Shown here: one piece after another, positions 41,069-51,557 of the stretch
Layout: each line of letters opens with the position of its first letter
How positions within the stretch are numbered: position 1 is the stretch's first letter
NCBI RefSeq assembly: GCF_027107535.1
Contig: NZ_CP114283.1
Location: 2,728,001-2,792,000, forward strand
Reading direction: 5' to 3'
DNA from: Streptomyces aurantiacus
Lineage (GTDB): Bacteria; Actinomycetota; Actinomycetes; Streptomycetales; Streptomycetaceae
Length of the DNA: 64,000 bases
Notes under the pieces: model-generated
The model's input: the letters and a program-made list of their open reading frames with translations, nothing else
The model's database searches: none
What the model was told of the DNA's origin: nothing
Program-made: the position numbers and the translations under genes

Positions 41069-42241
41069 ATGCCAGAGGAGAGGTGGGGTACGGGGATGAG
41101 TGTCGGCACGAGCGGTGCGAAGAGCGCACTGCGGGCGCACGACGTACGGAGCGCTCCCGCGTCCCGGCCCGCCGACCCCGCCGAGCTCGGCCTCGACCCC
41201 GACGAACTGCCCGACGGCCTCGTGATCGCCGACGAACGCGGCAGGGTCGTCTGCTTCAACGCCGCCGCCGCCCGGATCACCGCCACCCCCGCCGCCGACG
41301 CCCTGGGGCGGCATCTGGAGCGGGCCCTGCCGTTGGAGGACCTCGAAGGCCGCCGCTGGTGGCAGCTGACCGACCCGTACGGCGGTCTCGCGATCCGTGT
41401 CGGACAGCCCGAGCGCAATCTGCTGCTGCCGGGAGGCCGGGAGGTCCTCGTCTCGGCCCGGTACGTCCGGGTGCGGCCCACCGGCCCGGTCCGCCGGGTC
41501 GTCGTCTCGCTCCGCGACACCGAGGCCCGCCGCCGCACCGAGCGCAGCCACGCCGAGCTGATCGCCACGGTCGCCCACGAACTGCGCTCGCCGCTCACCT
41601 CCGTCAAGGGCTTCACCGCGACACTGCTCGCCAAGTGGGAGCGCTTCACCGACGACCAGAAGAAGCTGATGCTGGAGACGGTCGACGCCGACGCCAACCG
41701 CGTCACGCGTCTGATCGCCGAGCTCCTCGACATCTCCCGCATCGACTCCGGGCGCCTCGAAGTGCGCCGCCAGCCCGTCGACATAGGCGCCGCCGTCGGC
41801 CGCCACATCCAGGCGTACGTCGCCTCCGGCCAGTCCGCCGACCGCTTCCTGCTGCGCATCGGTCAGCCGCTGCCCGATCTGTGGGCCGATCCCGACAAGG
41901 TCGACCAGGTGCTCAGCAACCTGCTGGAAAATGCGGTGCGGCACGGCGAGGGAACCGTCACCATCGACGTAGAGCCCGCGCCGTCGCCCCGCGAAGGGGA
42001 GGACGCCGGCACGTCGGTCACGGTGAGCGACGAGGGCCCCGGCATCCCGGAGGAGTCCATGAACCGCGTCTTCACCCGCTTCTGGCGGGGCAGCAAGCGC
42101 GGCGGCACCGGCCTGGGGCTGTACATCGTCAAGGGCATCGTCGAAGCCCACGGCGGCACCATCACGGTCGGCCGCGCCCCCGAGGGCGGGGCACAGTTCC
42201 GATTTACGTTGCCCGTGAGCACCCCGGCGTATCTGCAGTGA
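41069..42241 (+). CDS. Soluble PAS-domain histidine kinase (orphan)
   Basis: 390 residues from ATG 41069, behind GGGAGG. An N-terminal PAS fold (LVIADERGRVVCFNAAA) is followed by HisKA with the phosphorylated His in VAHELRSPLTS and HATPase with LSNLLENAVRHGEG, DEGPGIPEE and GGTGLGLYIVKG. No membrane segment is seen, so it is a cytoplasmic sensor. No response regulator gene is adjacent. A later ATG at 41096 is possible but has a poorer ribosome site. Confidence 0.93.
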   Translation: MPEERWGTGMSVGTSGAKSALRAHDVRSAPASRPADPAELGLDPDELPDGLVIADERGRVVCFNAAAARITATPAADALGRHLERALPLEDLEGRRWWQLTDPYGGLAIRVGQPERNLLLPGGREVLVSARYVRVRPTGPVRRVVVSLRDTEARRRTERSHAELIATVAHELRSPLTSVKGFTATLLAKWERFTDDQKKLMLETVDADANRVTRLIAELLDISRIDSGRLEVRRQPVDIGAAVGRHIQAYVASGQSADRFLLRIGQPLPDLWADPDKVDQVLSNLLENAVRHGEGTVTIDVEPAPSPREGEDAGTSVTVSDEGPGIPEESMNRVFTRFWRGSKRGGTGLGLYIVKGIVEAHGGTITVGRAPEGGAQFRFTLPVSTPAYLQ

Positions 42242-42387
42242 CGCCGAAGAGGCCCCACGGGCGCATTCGCACACCTCACCCCCGTTAGACTCGGCCTCTG
42301 GCACCTTTGCGTCCCCCTTTCAGGGACAGGGCGTCCCGAGAGTCGCGACGGGGACCTTTGGCCAACCAATCGGAAGCACGGGAAGAG

Positions 42388-43521
42388 ATGTCGGCACCGA
42401 ACAAGTCGTACGACCCTGTTGAGGTCGAGGCACTGAAACCGGAAGAGATCGAGCGCATGCGGGACGAGGCGCTCGCCGCCTTCGCCGCCGCCGGCGACCT
42501 CGACACGCTCCAGGAGGCCAAGGTCGCCCACACCGGCGGCGCCTCGCCGCTGGCCCTCGCCAACCGCGAGATCGGCGCACTGCCCCCGCACGCCAAGGCC
42601 GCCGCGGGCAAGCTCGTCGGCCAGGCCCGTGGCGCGGTGAACAAGGCGCTCGCGGCCCGCCAGGTCGAACTGGAGGCCGAGCGCGACGCCCGTGTGCTGG
42701 TCGAGGAGGCCGTGGACGTCACACTGCCCCACGACCGCGTACCGGCCGGTGCCCGGCACCCGCTGACCACCATGATGGAGCGGGTCGCGGACGTCTTCGT
42801 GTCCATGGGATACGAGATCGCTGAAGGGCCCGAGGTCGAGGCGGAGTGGTTCAACTTCGACGCCCTGAACTTCGGCCCGGACCACCCGGCCCGGCAGATG
42901 CAGGACACCTTCTTCGTCCAGGGTTCCGACGGTGCCGAGGACTCGGACGGCGAGTCCGGTGTCGTGCTCCGCACGCACACCTCGCCCGTGCAGGCCCGCG
43001 CGCTCCTCGACCGGGAGCCGCCCGTCTACATCGTGTGCCCCGGCCGCGTGTACCGCACGGACGAGCTGGACGCCACGCACACGCCGGTCTTCCACCAGAT
43101 CGAGCTGCTCGCCGTCGACGAGGGCCTGACCATGGCCGACCTCAAGGGCACCCTCGACCACATGGTCCGGTCGCTCTTCGGCGCGGACATGAAGACCCGG
43201 CTGCGACCGAACTTCTTCCCGTTCACCGAGCCGTCCGCCGAGATGGACATGCTCTGCTACGTCTGCAAGGGCGAGTCCGTCGGCAACCCCGACCGTCCCT
43301 GCCGCACCTGCTCCAGCGAGGGCTGGATCGAGCTCGGCGGCTGCGGCATGGTCAACCCGCGCGTGCTGACCGCCTGCGGTGTGGACCCCGAGAAGTACAG
43401 CGGATTCGCCTTCGGGTTCGGCATCGAGCGGATGCTGATGTTCCGCCACAACGTCGAAGACATGCGAGACATGGTCGAGGGTGACGTCCGGTTCACCCGG
43501 CCGTTCGGGATGGAGATCTGA
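42388..43521 (+). CDS. pheS: Phenylalanyl-tRNA synthetase alpha subunit
   Basis: 377 residues from ATG 42388. It shows the N-terminal coiled coil and the class II core: [36 protein letters not shown] (motif 1/2 region), [19 protein letters not shown], and the motif 3 [13 protein letters not shown]. The stop overlaps the pheT start (TGATG). The leader after a possible -10 (TAGACT, 42286-42291) has two GTCCC and two GGGAC segments that could form alternative hairpins. Confidence 0.97.
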   Translation: MSAPNKSYDPVEVEALKPEEIERMRDEALAAFAAAGDLDTLQEAKVAHTGGASPLALANREIGALPPHAKAAAGKLVGQARGAVNKALAARQVELEAERDARVLVEEAVDVTLPHDRVPAGARHPLTTMMERVADVFVSMGYEIAEGPEVEAEWFNFDALNFGPDHPARQMQDTFFVQGSDGAEDSDGESGVVLRTHTSPVQARALLDREPPVYIVCPGRVYRTDELDATHTPVFHQIELLAVDEGLTMADLKGTLDHMVRSLFGADMKTRLRPNFFPFTEPSAEMDMLCYVCKGESVGNPDRPCRTCSSEGWIELGGCGMVNPRVLTACGVDPEKYSGFAFGFGIERMLMFRHNVEDMRDMVEGDVRFTRPFGMEI

Positions 43522-46022
43522 TGCGGGTCCCGCTTTCCTGGCTGCGGGAGTACGTCGACCTCCCCGCCACCGAGACCGGCCGCGACGTGCAGGCCAGGCT
43601 CGTCTCCGCCGGCCTGGAGGTCGAGAGGGTCGAGCGGCTCGGCGCCGACCTCAAGGGGCCGCTCGTCGTCGGCCGGGTGCTGACCATCGAGGAGCTGGAG
43701 GGCTTCAAGAAGCCGATCCGCTTCTGCACCGTCGACGTCGGCACCGCCAACGGCACGGGTGAGCCCCAGGAGATCGTCTGCGGCGCCCGCAACTTCGCCG
43801 TCGGCGACAAGGTCGTCGTGGTCCTGCCCGGCGCCGTGCTGCCCGGCGACTTCGCGATCGCCGCGCGCAAGACGTACGGCAAGACCTCGCACGGCATGAT
43901 CTGCTCCGGCGACGAGCTGGGCATGGGCGACGACGGAAGCGGCGGCATCATCGTCCTGCCGCCCGAGCACGAGGTCGGCACGGACGCGATCGAACTGCTC
44001 GAACTCGTCGACGAGGTCCTCGACATCGCGGTCACGCCCGACCGCGGTTACGCCCTGTCGATGCGCGGCGTCGCCCGCGAGGCCGCCACCGCCTACGGGC
44101 TGCCGCTGCGCGACCCGGCGCTGCTCGACGTGCCCGGACCGAACGCGTTCGGACACCCCGTGGAGGTCTCCGACCGGCAGGGCTGCGACCGCTTCACCGC
44201 GCGCACCGTCACCGGTCTCGCACCCGAGACGGGCTCCCCGATCTGGCTGCAGCGCCGCCTCCAGAAGGCCGGCATGCGCCCGATCTCGCTGGCCGTCGAC
44301 ATCACCAACTACGTGATGCTGGAGCTCGGCCAGCCCCTGCACGCGTACGACCGCTCCCGGATCCAGGGTGCGATCGGCGTGCGCCGGGCCGAGCCGGGCG
44401 AGAAGCTCACCACCCTCGACGGCACCAAGCGCACGCTGGACGCCGAGGACCTGGTGATCACCGACGACCGGGGGCCCATCGGCCTGGCCGGTGTCATGGG
44501 CGGAGCCAACACCGAGATCGACGACACCGAGGGCACCACCACCGAGGTCGTCATCGAGGCCGCGCACTTCGACCCCATCTCCATCGCGCGCACGGCCCGC
44601 CGCCACAAGCTGGCCTCGGAGGCGTCCAAGCGCTTCGAGCGGGGCGTCGACCCGGAGGCCGCGGCGGCCGCCGCCCAGCGCACGGTCGACCTGCTGGTCC
44701 TCCTCGCGGGCGGCACCGCCGACGCCGGTGTCACCCAGATCACCGCGCCGTCCGCGCCGCACACCATCACCATCCCGGCGAACCACCCGGACAAGGTCGC
44801 GGGCGTCGACTACGGCCGCGAGACCGTCGTACGCCGTCTCCAGCAGGTCGGCTGCGACGTCTACGGGCAGGACGAGCTGCTCGTCACCGTCCCCTCCTGG
44901 CGGCCCGACCTGAGCGACCCGAACGACCTCGCCGAAGAGGTCATCCGCCTCGAGGGCTACGAGAACCTGCCCTCGACGCTGCCCAGGCCCCCCGCGGGCC
45001 TGGGGCTGACCGACCGGCAGCGGCTGCACCGCCGGGTCGGCCGGGCGCTGGCCGGCGCCGGGTACGTCGAGGCGCTGAACTACCCGTTCATCGGGACCGA
45101 GGTGCTCGACCAGCTCGGCCTGGAGGCCGACGACCCGCGCCGCACCCTCGTGCGGCTGGTCAACCCGCTCTCCGACGAAGAGCCCGCGATGCGTACGACT
45201 CTGCTGCCGGGCCTTCTCGGCGCGCTGCGGCGCAACGACGGCCGCGGTTCGCACGACCTGGCGCTCTTCGAGACCGGTCTGGTCTTCCGGCCGACGGGGC
45301 GGGAGCGGAAGGCCGAGCGTCTGTCCGTCGACCGTCGTCCCACCGACGAGGAGATCGCCGGGGTCGACGCCGCGCTGCCGCGTCAGCCGCGTCGCGCCGC
45401 CGTCGTCCTCGCGGGAGCCCGCGAGCAGGCCGGCTGGTGGGGCAAGGGGCGCCCGGCGGACTGGGCGGACGCTGTCGAGGCCGCTCGCACCGTCGCCCGT
45501 GAGGCCGGCGTCGAGCTGACCGTGCGCGGCGACCGGCACGCTCCCTGGCACCCGGGCCGCTGCGCCGCGCTGTACGCCACGGTGGACGGCGAGGAGACGC
45601 TCGTCGGTCACGCGGGTGAGCTGCACCCGCGTGTCATCAAGGCGCTGCACCTGCCGGAGCGCAGCTGCGCCATGGAGATCGAGCTGGACCTCCTGGAGCG
45701 GGCCGGCGCCGGCGCTCTCCAGGCGCCGCGCATCTCCGCCTTCCCCGTCGCCACGCAGGACGTCGCGCTGGTCGTCTCCCGGGACGTCCCGGCCGCTGAC
45801 GTGGAGGCCGCGCTGCGCGAGGGCGCGGGTGAACTCCTCGAGTCCGTCCGGCTGTTCGACGTGTACGAGAGCGAGCAGCTCGGCGGGGACAGGAAGTCCC
45901 TGGCGTACGCGCTGCGCTTCCGGGCGAACGACCGGACCCTGACCGTGGACGAGGCGTCCGCGGCGCGGGACACGGCGGTCGCCCTCGCGGGCGAGCGCAC
46001 GGGGGCTGTCCTGCGGAGTTAG
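43521..46022 (+). CDS. pheT: Phenylalanyl-tRNA synthetase beta subunit
   Basis: 833 residues from ATG 43521, overlapping the pheS stop by one base. The order is: tRNA-binding OB domain ([20 protein letters not shown], around 80-100), the B3/B4 editing domain ([26 protein letters not shown]), B5, catalytic-like domain ([16 protein letters not shown]) and a C-terminal anticodon-binding FDX domain ([16 protein letters not shown]). Normal length. It charges tRNA-Phe with PheS as a heterotetramer. Confidence 0.97.
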   Translation: MRVPLSWLREYVDLPATETGRDVQARLVSAGLEVERVERLGADLKGPLVVGRVLTIEELEGFKKPIRFCTVDVGTANGTGEPQEIVCGARNFAVGDKVVVVLPGAVLPGDFAIAARKTYGKTSHGMICSGDELGMGDDGSGGIIVLPPEHEVGTDAIELLELVDEVLDIAVTPDRGYALSMRGVAREAATAYGLPLRDPALLDVPGPNAFGHPVEVSDRQGCDRFTARTVTGLAPETGSPIWLQRRLQKAGMRPISLAVDITNYVMLELGQPLHAYDRSRIQGAIGVRRAEPGEKLTTLDGTKRTLDAEDLVITDDRGPIGLAGVMGGANTEIDDTEGTTTEVVIEAAHFDPISIARTARRHKLASEASKRFERGVDPEAAAAAAQRTVDLLVLLAGGTADAGVTQITAPSAPHTITIPANHPDKVAGVDYGRETVVRRLQQVGCDVYGQDELLVTVPSWRPDLSDPNDLAEEVIRLEGYENLPSTLPRPPAGLGLTDRQRLHRRVGRALAGAGYVEALNYPFIGTEVLDQLGLEADDPRRTLVRLVNPLSDEEPAMRTTLLPGLLGALRRNDGRGSHDLALFETGLVFRPTGRERKAERLSVDRRPTDEEIAGVDAALPRQPRRAAVVLAGAREQAGWWGKGRPADWADAVEAARTVAREAGVELTVRGDRHAPWHPGRCAALYATVDGEETLVGHAGELHPRVIKALHLPERSCAMEIELDLLERAGAGALQAPRISAFPVATQDVALVVSRDVPAADVEAALREGAGELLESVRLFDVYESEQLGGDRKSLAYALRFRANDRTLTVDEASAARDTAVALAGERTGAVLRS

Positions 46023-46055
46023 CGGTACCGGGGGCGCCGGGGAACTGAGAGCCGT

Positions 46056-46080
46056 CGGCCGGGTGCGATGCGCCCGGCCG
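46056..46080 (+). terminator. Terminator-like hairpin after pheT
   Basis: CGGCCGGG (46056-46063) pairs perfectly with CCCGGCCG (46073-46080), 34 bases after the pheT stop, with GCGGTTTCC after it. Confidence 0.65.
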
Positions 46081-46255
46081 CGCGGTTTCCCGCCGCCCTC
46101 CGGGCGGAGCTCCCTCCTGAGCCCTGTGTAGTCACCTCACTCTTTTGGGTGACAAGTGCGGGTGATCTGGTCCGGCCGGGGCACGCGGTCGACAGAATCG
46201 ACCCGGCCGAAGAGGCCGGTGCCTGCGCTGAACAGGGCCTAGGGGGGCCATCGGC

Positions 46256-47476
46256 ATGATCCGTACCAAGGCTGGGGCTCCCCGCCGGGCCCGGCCCGGG
46301 GGGAGCCGTCGGACACGATGGCTGCAATCCGTCACCCGTGCGCTGAACCGGGCTCCGGCCCGCGGTCTCGGCCGCTCCCGGGCCGGTCGACTGCGCCGCG
46401 GTGAGGTCCGCCGCATCGGCCGGGACCGACAGCGGCTGCGCCGGGTGCTGGCGATGGGGCTGCCCACCGCCTGGGGCGCGGTGGCGATCACGTACAAGCT
46501 GGCCTGTCCGCTCGCCCAGGAGAACGCCCTCGGTGCGCGGATCGTCACCTGCGCCGTGTTCTTCGCGGTCGGTACGGGCCTGATACTGCACGTCCGACGG
46601 GGACTCCTGCGGGAGTTGCGGCAGATTCGCAAGGTCGCGGGGGCCGCCCAGGGTGTGCTCCTGCGTCCACTGCCGCCGTGCGTCGACGGGCTGGGTGTCG
46701 CGGCCGCCCAGTTCTCCGCGGACCGCGGCGCCGGCGTCGGGGGCGACCTGTACGAGGTGATCGGCACGGAGCACGGCGTACGGGTCGTGATGGGTGACGT
46801 CCGCGGGCACGGGCTGGCAGCCATCGGGACGGTCGCCGCCGTGCTCGGCAGCTTCCGTGAGGTCGTCCACGACGAGCCCGAACTCCCCGGTGTGCTGCGG
46901 AAACTGGAGCGCGCCATGGGCAGGCACCTCCGGGAGCGCGCGAAGGCCGAGCACCTCTCGTCGGCACTGGACCCCGACAATCCGGTCGCCGAGGAGTTCG
47001 TCACCGTGCTGCTCCTGGAGATCGGCCGCGACGGCGAGGTGCGCGCTCTGAACTGCGGTCACCCGTGGCCGTATCTGCTGCGTGGCCCCGGAGGACCCGC
47101 CGGCGTACGAGGGCAGGTGGAGCACCTCGCCGCCGGCGACCCACTGCCTCCCCTCGGGCCCTTCCCGCTCCCGGCCGAGCTGCCCGTCGTCCGCTACGGG
47201 CGTCTGCTGCCCGGCGAGGCGCTGTTCCTGCACACGGACGGTGTCGAGGACGCCCGTGACAGGCATGGCCGGTTCTTTCCCCTGATCACCGCGCTGACGG
47301 AAGCCGCCCGCGCTCAGCCGATCTCCCCTCAGGCCGTACTCGGCACCGTCTTCACCCGGCTGCTCGGGCACGCGGGGGGACCACCCTCCGACGACGTGGC
47401 CGTGCTGGTCCTGCGCAACGACCGGGCGAGGGTGCCGAGACAACAGGGCGAACCCGTGGCCCACCAGGTCAAGTGA
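46256..47476 (+). CDS. SpoIIE-type PP2C serine phosphatase, membrane-bound
   Basis: 406 residues from ATG 46256. A basic N-terminus is followed by two membrane helices (about 66-85 and 95-115), then a PP2C/SpoIIE domain: GVGGDLYEVI, VRVVMGDVRGHGLAA, FVTVLLLEIG and LHTDGVEDARD carry the metal-binding Asp residues. Enzymes of this class usually act on anti-sigma-factor antagonists. No anti-sigma or antagonist gene is in the neighbourhood. The start is backed by AGGGGGG. Confidence 0.92.
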   Translation: MIRTKAGAPRRARPGGSRRTRWLQSVTRALNRAPARGLGRSRAGRLRRGEVRRIGRDRQRLRRVLAMGLPTAWGAVAITYKLACPLAQENALGARIVTCAVFFAVGTGLILHVRRGLLRELRQIRKVAGAAQGVLLRPLPPCVDGLGVAAAQFSADRGAGVGGDLYEVIGTEHGVRVVMGDVRGHGLAAIGTVAAVLGSFREVVHDEPELPGVLRKLERAMGRHLRERAKAEHLSSALDPDNPVAEEFVTVLLLEIGRDGEVRALNCGHPWPYLLRGPGGPAGVRGQVEHLAAGDPLPPLGPFPLPAELPVVRYGRLLPGEALFLHTDGVEDARDRHGRFFPLITALTEAARAQPISPQAVLGTVFTRLLGHAGGPPSDDVAVLVLRNDRARVPRQQGEPVAHQVK

Positions 47477-47866
47477 CCGTTTCGCGCTCGCCGTTCGGCG
47501 CACGGGAGGAGGCGCGGGGAGCCGCGTGACCAGCCACGACCGGTCGGCGACCGCCGAACAGCCGCGGCCGCCCGGGCCCGGCCCGGTGGAACGACCCGGT
47601 GGATCGATCCGGCGGAGCCGTCCGCCCCGCCACGGAGTGTCGGGCAGGCAGCTGGGCGGACGGCGTGGAATCCGGGCCGCCGCACTGTACGAGGGGGAGC
47701 CGGCGGCCCGGCCGGCCTCTTGCGAGGCATTTCAGTCAACCGGGCCACAACTCTCCGCAACAGCGCGCGTACTGCCCGGATTCGGGCACTCCGTTCACAC
47801 CCCGTGTGATGGGGGAGGCGCTACGTTGAACAGCACCGTCGGCACCCGAGCCACCGGATGGCATTC
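47477..47866. other. Intergenic region without a supported gene
   Basis: A 390-base space before the TPR regulator. An open frame from GTG 47526 lacks a ribosome site and reads as low-complexity Arg/Pro/Ser sequence. The promoter of the regulator is expected here; I could not fix its elements. Confidence 0.5.
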
Positions 47867-49207
47867 ATGCAGCCCAACACTCTGCTCGACGCGATCCTCG
47901 ACGAGGCCGGGATCTCGCACGCGGGACTCGCCGCCCATGTGAACCAGGCGGGCCGGGCGCGCGGCCTCGTGCTCCGGTACGAACACACCGCCGTGGCGCG
48001 GTGGCTGAAGGGCCAGCGGCCCCGTGGCCAGGTGCCCGACCTGATCTGCGAGGTGCTCGCCTCCCGGCTCCAACGGCCCGTCACGCTCGACGACATCGGA
48101 CTCGGGGTGCCCGGCGAGCCGGCCACCCCGCACGGCACGACGCTCTCCGGTTTCGTCGAACGCGCCACCGCCCTGTGGCGCTCCGACGAACAGCAGAGAC
48201 CGCACATCCTCGGCGCCCCCGCCGTCACCGGCACGCCCGCCGTGATGCCGGTGTGGGAGTGGGAGAACCCGCCGGAGGACGTGGACGTCTCGCGCGGCGG
48301 ACGGCACCGCGTGAGCATGTCCGACATCGAGATGCTGCGCGCCGCCCGCGCCCACTACGAGCAGATGTACCGCAAGGCGGGAGGTGTCGCCACCCGTACC
48401 CGCATCGTCGGATTCCTCAACTCCGAGACCGCGCCGCTCCTCAGGGGCAGTTACACCGACGCCACCGGCCGTCAGCTCCACCGCGCCACCGGCGGCCTGG
48501 TGGCGATCGCCGGCATCTGCGCGTACGACTCCGACGCGCACGGTCTCGCCCAGCGCTACTTCCACCAGGCCCTCAGGCTCGCGAAGGCCAGCGGGGACAG
48601 GGGACTCGGGGCCTACGTCATCGCGCTCCTCGTCAACCAGGCGCTGTTCATGCGGGAGAACCGGCAGGCGGTGGCCTTCGCCGAGGCCGCGCTGCGCGCC
48701 GCGGGACGGCACATCACTCCGGCGCTCGCGTCGGACCTCTACGCGATGCAGGCAAAGGCGTACGCACACCTCGGCGACGGCAGCAGCGCGCTGTCCTGCA
48801 TCCGGCGTGCCGAGCAGGCCGCCGAGCGCATCCGGCGCGGCTACGAACCGGACGAGACCGGCTATGTCCAGCCGGGCCTGGTCAATGTGCAGGTGGCGGA
48901 GGCGTTGTTGAGCCTGGGCGACCTGGTCGCCGCGCGGGAGCACGCCGCTGCCGCCGTGGACAACCCGGCGCACGACCGGGGCAGGGTGCACCGGCTCGCC
49001 ATGCTCAGCCAGATCGAGCTGCGCCAGGGCAACGCCGACAAGGCGGTCGTGACCGCGGTGGAAATGGCGGAACGCGCCCGGGGAATGGAGTCCCAGCGCC
49101 TGCGCGACAGACTGCGTGCGGTACGCGAACACCTGGTCGCCAACGGATGTGCGGGCACCACCGAGGCCGCCGAACTCATCGACGGAGCCCTGCGCGTACC
49201 GCTCTAG
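47867..49207 (+). CDS. NsdA-like TPR regulatory protein
   Basis: 446 residues from ATG 47867, preceded by GGATGG; ATG 47858 is also in frame. The N-terminal ~70 residues look like an XRE-type HTH (ISHAGLAAHVNQAGRARG, then TAVARWLKGQRPRG). The rest is TPR-like helices: FLNSETAPLLRGSY, YFHQALRLAKASGDRG, LASDLYAMQAKAYAHLGDG. This is the layout of NsdA-type proteins that hold back antibiotic production and sporulation in Streptomyces. Whether this paralogue does the same is not known. Confidence 0.87.
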   Translation: MQPNTLLDAILDEAGISHAGLAAHVNQAGRARGLVLRYEHTAVARWLKGQRPRGQVPDLICEVLASRLQRPVTLDDIGLGVPGEPATPHGTTLSGFVERATALWRSDEQQRPHILGAPAVTGTPAVMPVWEWENPPEDVDVSRGGRHRVSMSDIEMLRAARAHYEQMYRKAGGVATRTRIVGFLNSETAPLLRGSYTDATGRQLHRATGGLVAIAGICAYDSDAHGLAQRYFHQALRLAKASGDRGLGAYVIALLVNQALFMRENRQAVAFAEAALRAAGRHITPALASDLYAMQAKAYAHLGDGSSALSCIRRAEQAAERIRRGYEPDETGYVQPGLVNVQVAEALLSLGDLVAAREHAAAAVDNPAHDRGRVHRLAMLSQIELRQGNADKAVVTAVEMAERARGMESQRLRDRLRAVREHLVANGCAGTTEAAELIDGALRVPL

Positions 49208-49423
49208 TGCCGCGGCACTGGGAAGTGGCCGTGGGGGAACACTCCGGGAAGAGACCCGGAGGATCGCGTGAGACGACGCCCCAACCGCTGACGGAGGCCC
49301 GGAGCCCTCCGCGGTGGTACAACTCTGCGCCTACCGCTGCGCTGCGAGCGGCCCGCTGTGAGCCTGCTGTGCGGACGCTCCTGCTGCGATATTGCCATCT
49401 ACTCGGCGGAAGGTGGCAGAACC

Positions 49424-49969
49424 GTGCAGTGGACGAAACTGAACGAACAAACTGTGTACGCAAACCGCTGGTTCAGCGTCAATCTCGCAGATGTCGAGCT
49501 GCCGGACGGTCGGCACCTCGATCACTTCCTGATACGGCTGCGGCCCGTCGCCGTGGCCACTGTGGTGAATGAGGCGAACGAGGTGCTGCTCCTGTGGCGG
49601 CACCGCTTCATCACCGACAGCTGGGGATGGGAGCTTCCCGCGGGCGTCGTCGAGGACGGTGAGGACATCGCCGTCGCGGCCGCCCGCGAACTGGAGGAGG
49701 AGACCGGGTGGCGGCCGGGACCCCTGCGCCATCTGATGAGCGTCGAGCCCTCCAACGGGCTCACCGACGCCCGGCACCACATCTACTGGGCCGACGAAGG
49801 CGCGTACATCGGACACCCCGTGGACGACTTCGAGTCCGACCGTCGGGAATGGGTGCCCCTCAAACTCGCCCCCGACATGGTCGCCCGCGGCGAGGTCCCG
49901 GCCGCCAACATGGCTGCCGCACTGCTCCTCCTGCATCATCTGAGGCTCGGGCAGGACGCTTTGCCCTGA
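49424..49969 (+). CDS. Nudix hydrolase (ADP-ribose pyrophosphatase-like)
   Basis: 181 residues from GTG 49424, after GGAAGGTGG; a GTG at 49358 is in frame but less likely. The Nudix box is complete: GVVEDGEDIAVAAARE, then LEEETGW. HHIYWADEGAYIG follows in the usual place. Likely cleaves a nucleoside diphosphate linked to another moiety, such as ADP-ribose; the exact substrate is not predictable. Confidence 0.92.
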   Translation: MQWTKLNEQTVYANRWFSVNLADVELPDGRHLDHFLIRLRPVAVATVVNEANEVLLLWRHRFITDSWGWELPAGVVEDGEDIAVAAARELEEETGWRPGPLRHLMSVEPSNGLTDARHHIYWADEGAYIGHPVDDFESDRREWVPLKLAPDMVARGEVPAANMAAALLLLHHLRLGQDALP

Positions 49970-49999
49970 TCCCGCCCGCGGCGCCCACGGGCCCAGGGC

Positions 50000-50257
50000 C
50001 TAGCGGCCCAGAGCCTGCCAGACCGCCACGGCGAGTGCGCCCACGGCCGTGACGACCGCGACCGCGCGCAGCGGCCAGCGGGTGTGTTCGAGTGAGACGA
50101 CCCGGGTACTCAGGTCGTCGAGCTCCTTGGCGGTCTGTTCGGCGCGATGACTGAGCAGAGTCATGCCGCCCTCGACGCGGGCATGTGCCACATCGAGGCG
50201 ACGGCGTAACTCCGCGAGTTCTCCATGGACCACGGGATGCTCCGGGTCGGCGGTCAC
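50000..50257 (-). CDS. Small coiled-coil membrane protein
   Basis: 85 residues from GTG 50257, behind a good AAAGGAG. Residues 10-55 form a heptad-rich helix (VHGELAELRRRLDVAHARVEG, then HRAEQTAKELDDLS), and the C-terminus is one membrane helix (AVAVVTAVGALAVAVWQALG). Longer open frames to 50452 lack support. It is probably a cytoplasmic coiled coil tethered to the membrane. The function is unknown. Confidence 0.75.
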   Translation of the reverse strand: MTADPEHPVVHGELAELRRRLDVAHARVEGGMTLLSHRAEQTAKELDDLSTRVVSLEHTRWPLRAVAVVTAVGALAVAVWQALGR

Positions 50258-50454
50258 GTGTCCGCTCCTTTCCGTAGTCGTCACATCCCCTACCTGCGCA
50301 CGGAAAGTCAACTCGCCTGGTGGACGCGTGGGGAGCGTGTGCGAGGGGCATATGCGGGCCCGCGGCGCACACGGTGTGTGAATGCGGCGGGCCCGGCCCC
50401 CGAAAGAGAGCCGGGCCCGCAGAGGCCTGCCGGTCGTACGGACAGTAGTCACGA

Positions 50455-50504
50455 GCCCTGAAGGGCGCGGGGAACCGCGCGACCAGCCACTGACAACCCG
50501 CAGC
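50455..50504 (+). repeat. Dispersed intergenic element, copy 3
   Basis: GCCCTGAAGGGCGCGGGG then AACCGCGCGACCAGCCAC and AACCCGCAGCC. It resembles the units at 7331-7384 and 11939-11992 and has the best-preserved tail. It lies between the small membrane protein and the dehydrogenase gene. Confidence 0.65.
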
Positions 50505-50524
50505 CGGTCAACGGCCTGTGCAGG

Positions 50525-51385
50525 TCAGGGGTACGTGTAGAAGCCCGAGCCGGACTTGCGTCCGAGGCGCCCCGCGTCGACCATGCGCTGGAGCAGCGGC
50601 GGAGCCGCGTACAGGGGCTCCTTGTACTCCTCGTACATCGAGTACGCGACCGACGCGACGGTGTCGAGGCCGATCAGGTCGGACAGCTTGAGCGGCCCCA
50701 TCGGGTGGGCGCAGCCCAGCTCCATGCCGTTGTCGATGTCCTCGCGGCTCGCCATGCCGGACTCGAACATCCGGATCGCGGAGAGGAGATAGGGGATCAG
50801 CAGCGCGTTGACGACGAAGCCCGAGCGGTCCTGCGCGCGGATCGCGTGCTTGCCGAGGATCTTCTCGACCAGGGACTGCGCCCGGCTGATGGTGCCCTCG
50901 GAGGTGGTGAGGGCCGGGATCAGCTCGACGAGCTTCTGCACCGGGGCCGGGTTGAAGAAGTGGATGCCGATGACCTGGTCGGGACGCGAGGTGGCGACGG
51001 CGAGCTTCACCAGCGGGATGGAGGAGGTGTTCGAGGCGAGGATCGCGTCCTGCCGGAGCACCACCTGGTCGAGCACCTGGAAGATCTCCGTCTTCACCTG
51101 CTCGTTCTCGACGACCGCCTCGATCACCAGATCGCGGTCGGAGAACTCGCCGAGGTCGGTGGTGAAGGACAGCCGCTCCTGCGTGGCGTCCCGCTCCTCC
51201 TCGGAGATCTTGCCGCGCTCGGCGGCCTTGGAGAGCGAGTTGTAGAGCCGGGTCCGGCCAATCTCCAACGCCTCACCAGTGGTCTCGGCGACCATCACGT
51301 CCAGGCCGGCGCGGGCGCACACCTCGGCGATGCCCGCTCCCATCTGGCCGCAGCCCACCACTCCGACGCGTTCGATGTCGGTCAC
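50525..51385 (-). CDS. 3-hydroxybutyryl-CoA dehydrogenase
   Basis: 286 residues from GTG 51385, behind AAAGGGA; the frame is open to GTG 51403. The NAD-binding motif GCGQMGAGIAEVCA is near the N-terminus, DLVIEAVVENEQVK and ASNTSSIPLVKLA in the middle, and GIHFFNPAPVQKLVEL holds the catalytic His, with the C-terminal HCDH domain (AHPMGPLKLSDLIGLD). It is PaaH/FadB2-like and makes acetoacetyl-CoA or a related 3-oxoacyl-CoA in fatty acid or polyhydroxybutyrate-type metabolism. Monocistronic. Confidence 0.95.
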   Translation of the reverse strand: MTDIERVGVVGCGQMGAGIAEVCARAGLDVMVAETTGEALEIGRTRLYNSLSKAAERGKISEEERDATQERLSFTTDLGEFSDRDLVIEAVVENEQVKTEIFQVLDQVVLRQDAILASNTSSIPLVKLAVATSRPDQVIGIHFFNPAPVQKLVELIPALTTSEGTISRAQSLVEKILGKHAIRAQDRSGFVVNALLIPYLLSAIRMFESGMASREDIDNGMELGCAHPMGPLKLSDLIGLDTVASVAYSMYEEYKEPLYAAPPLLQRMVDAGRLGRKSGSGFYTYP

Positions 51386-51557
51386 ATCGTCCCTTTCGCT
51401 CACTGTTCACGGGCCCGGCAGGTTCCCGTTGTGCGGTGCCTGCCAACGCCACGCACGTTACTCCGGATCTGCACACGAACGACCGGCCGGGTCGGGCATG
51501 CTGTGCGGGGTGAACGGTCCGTGACCAGGCGGACCCACTCTGTTTGGGGTGTGCGGC

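Noticed and set aside
42292..42387. Phe-dependent attenuator or T-box before pheS
   Set aside because: No leader peptide with Phe codons and no T-box sequence; the alternative GTCCC/GGGAC pairings are too short to decide.
47526..47942. Open frame from GTG 47526
   Set aside because: No ribosome site, low-complexity Arg/Ser/Thr product, and overlap with the start of the TPR regulator.
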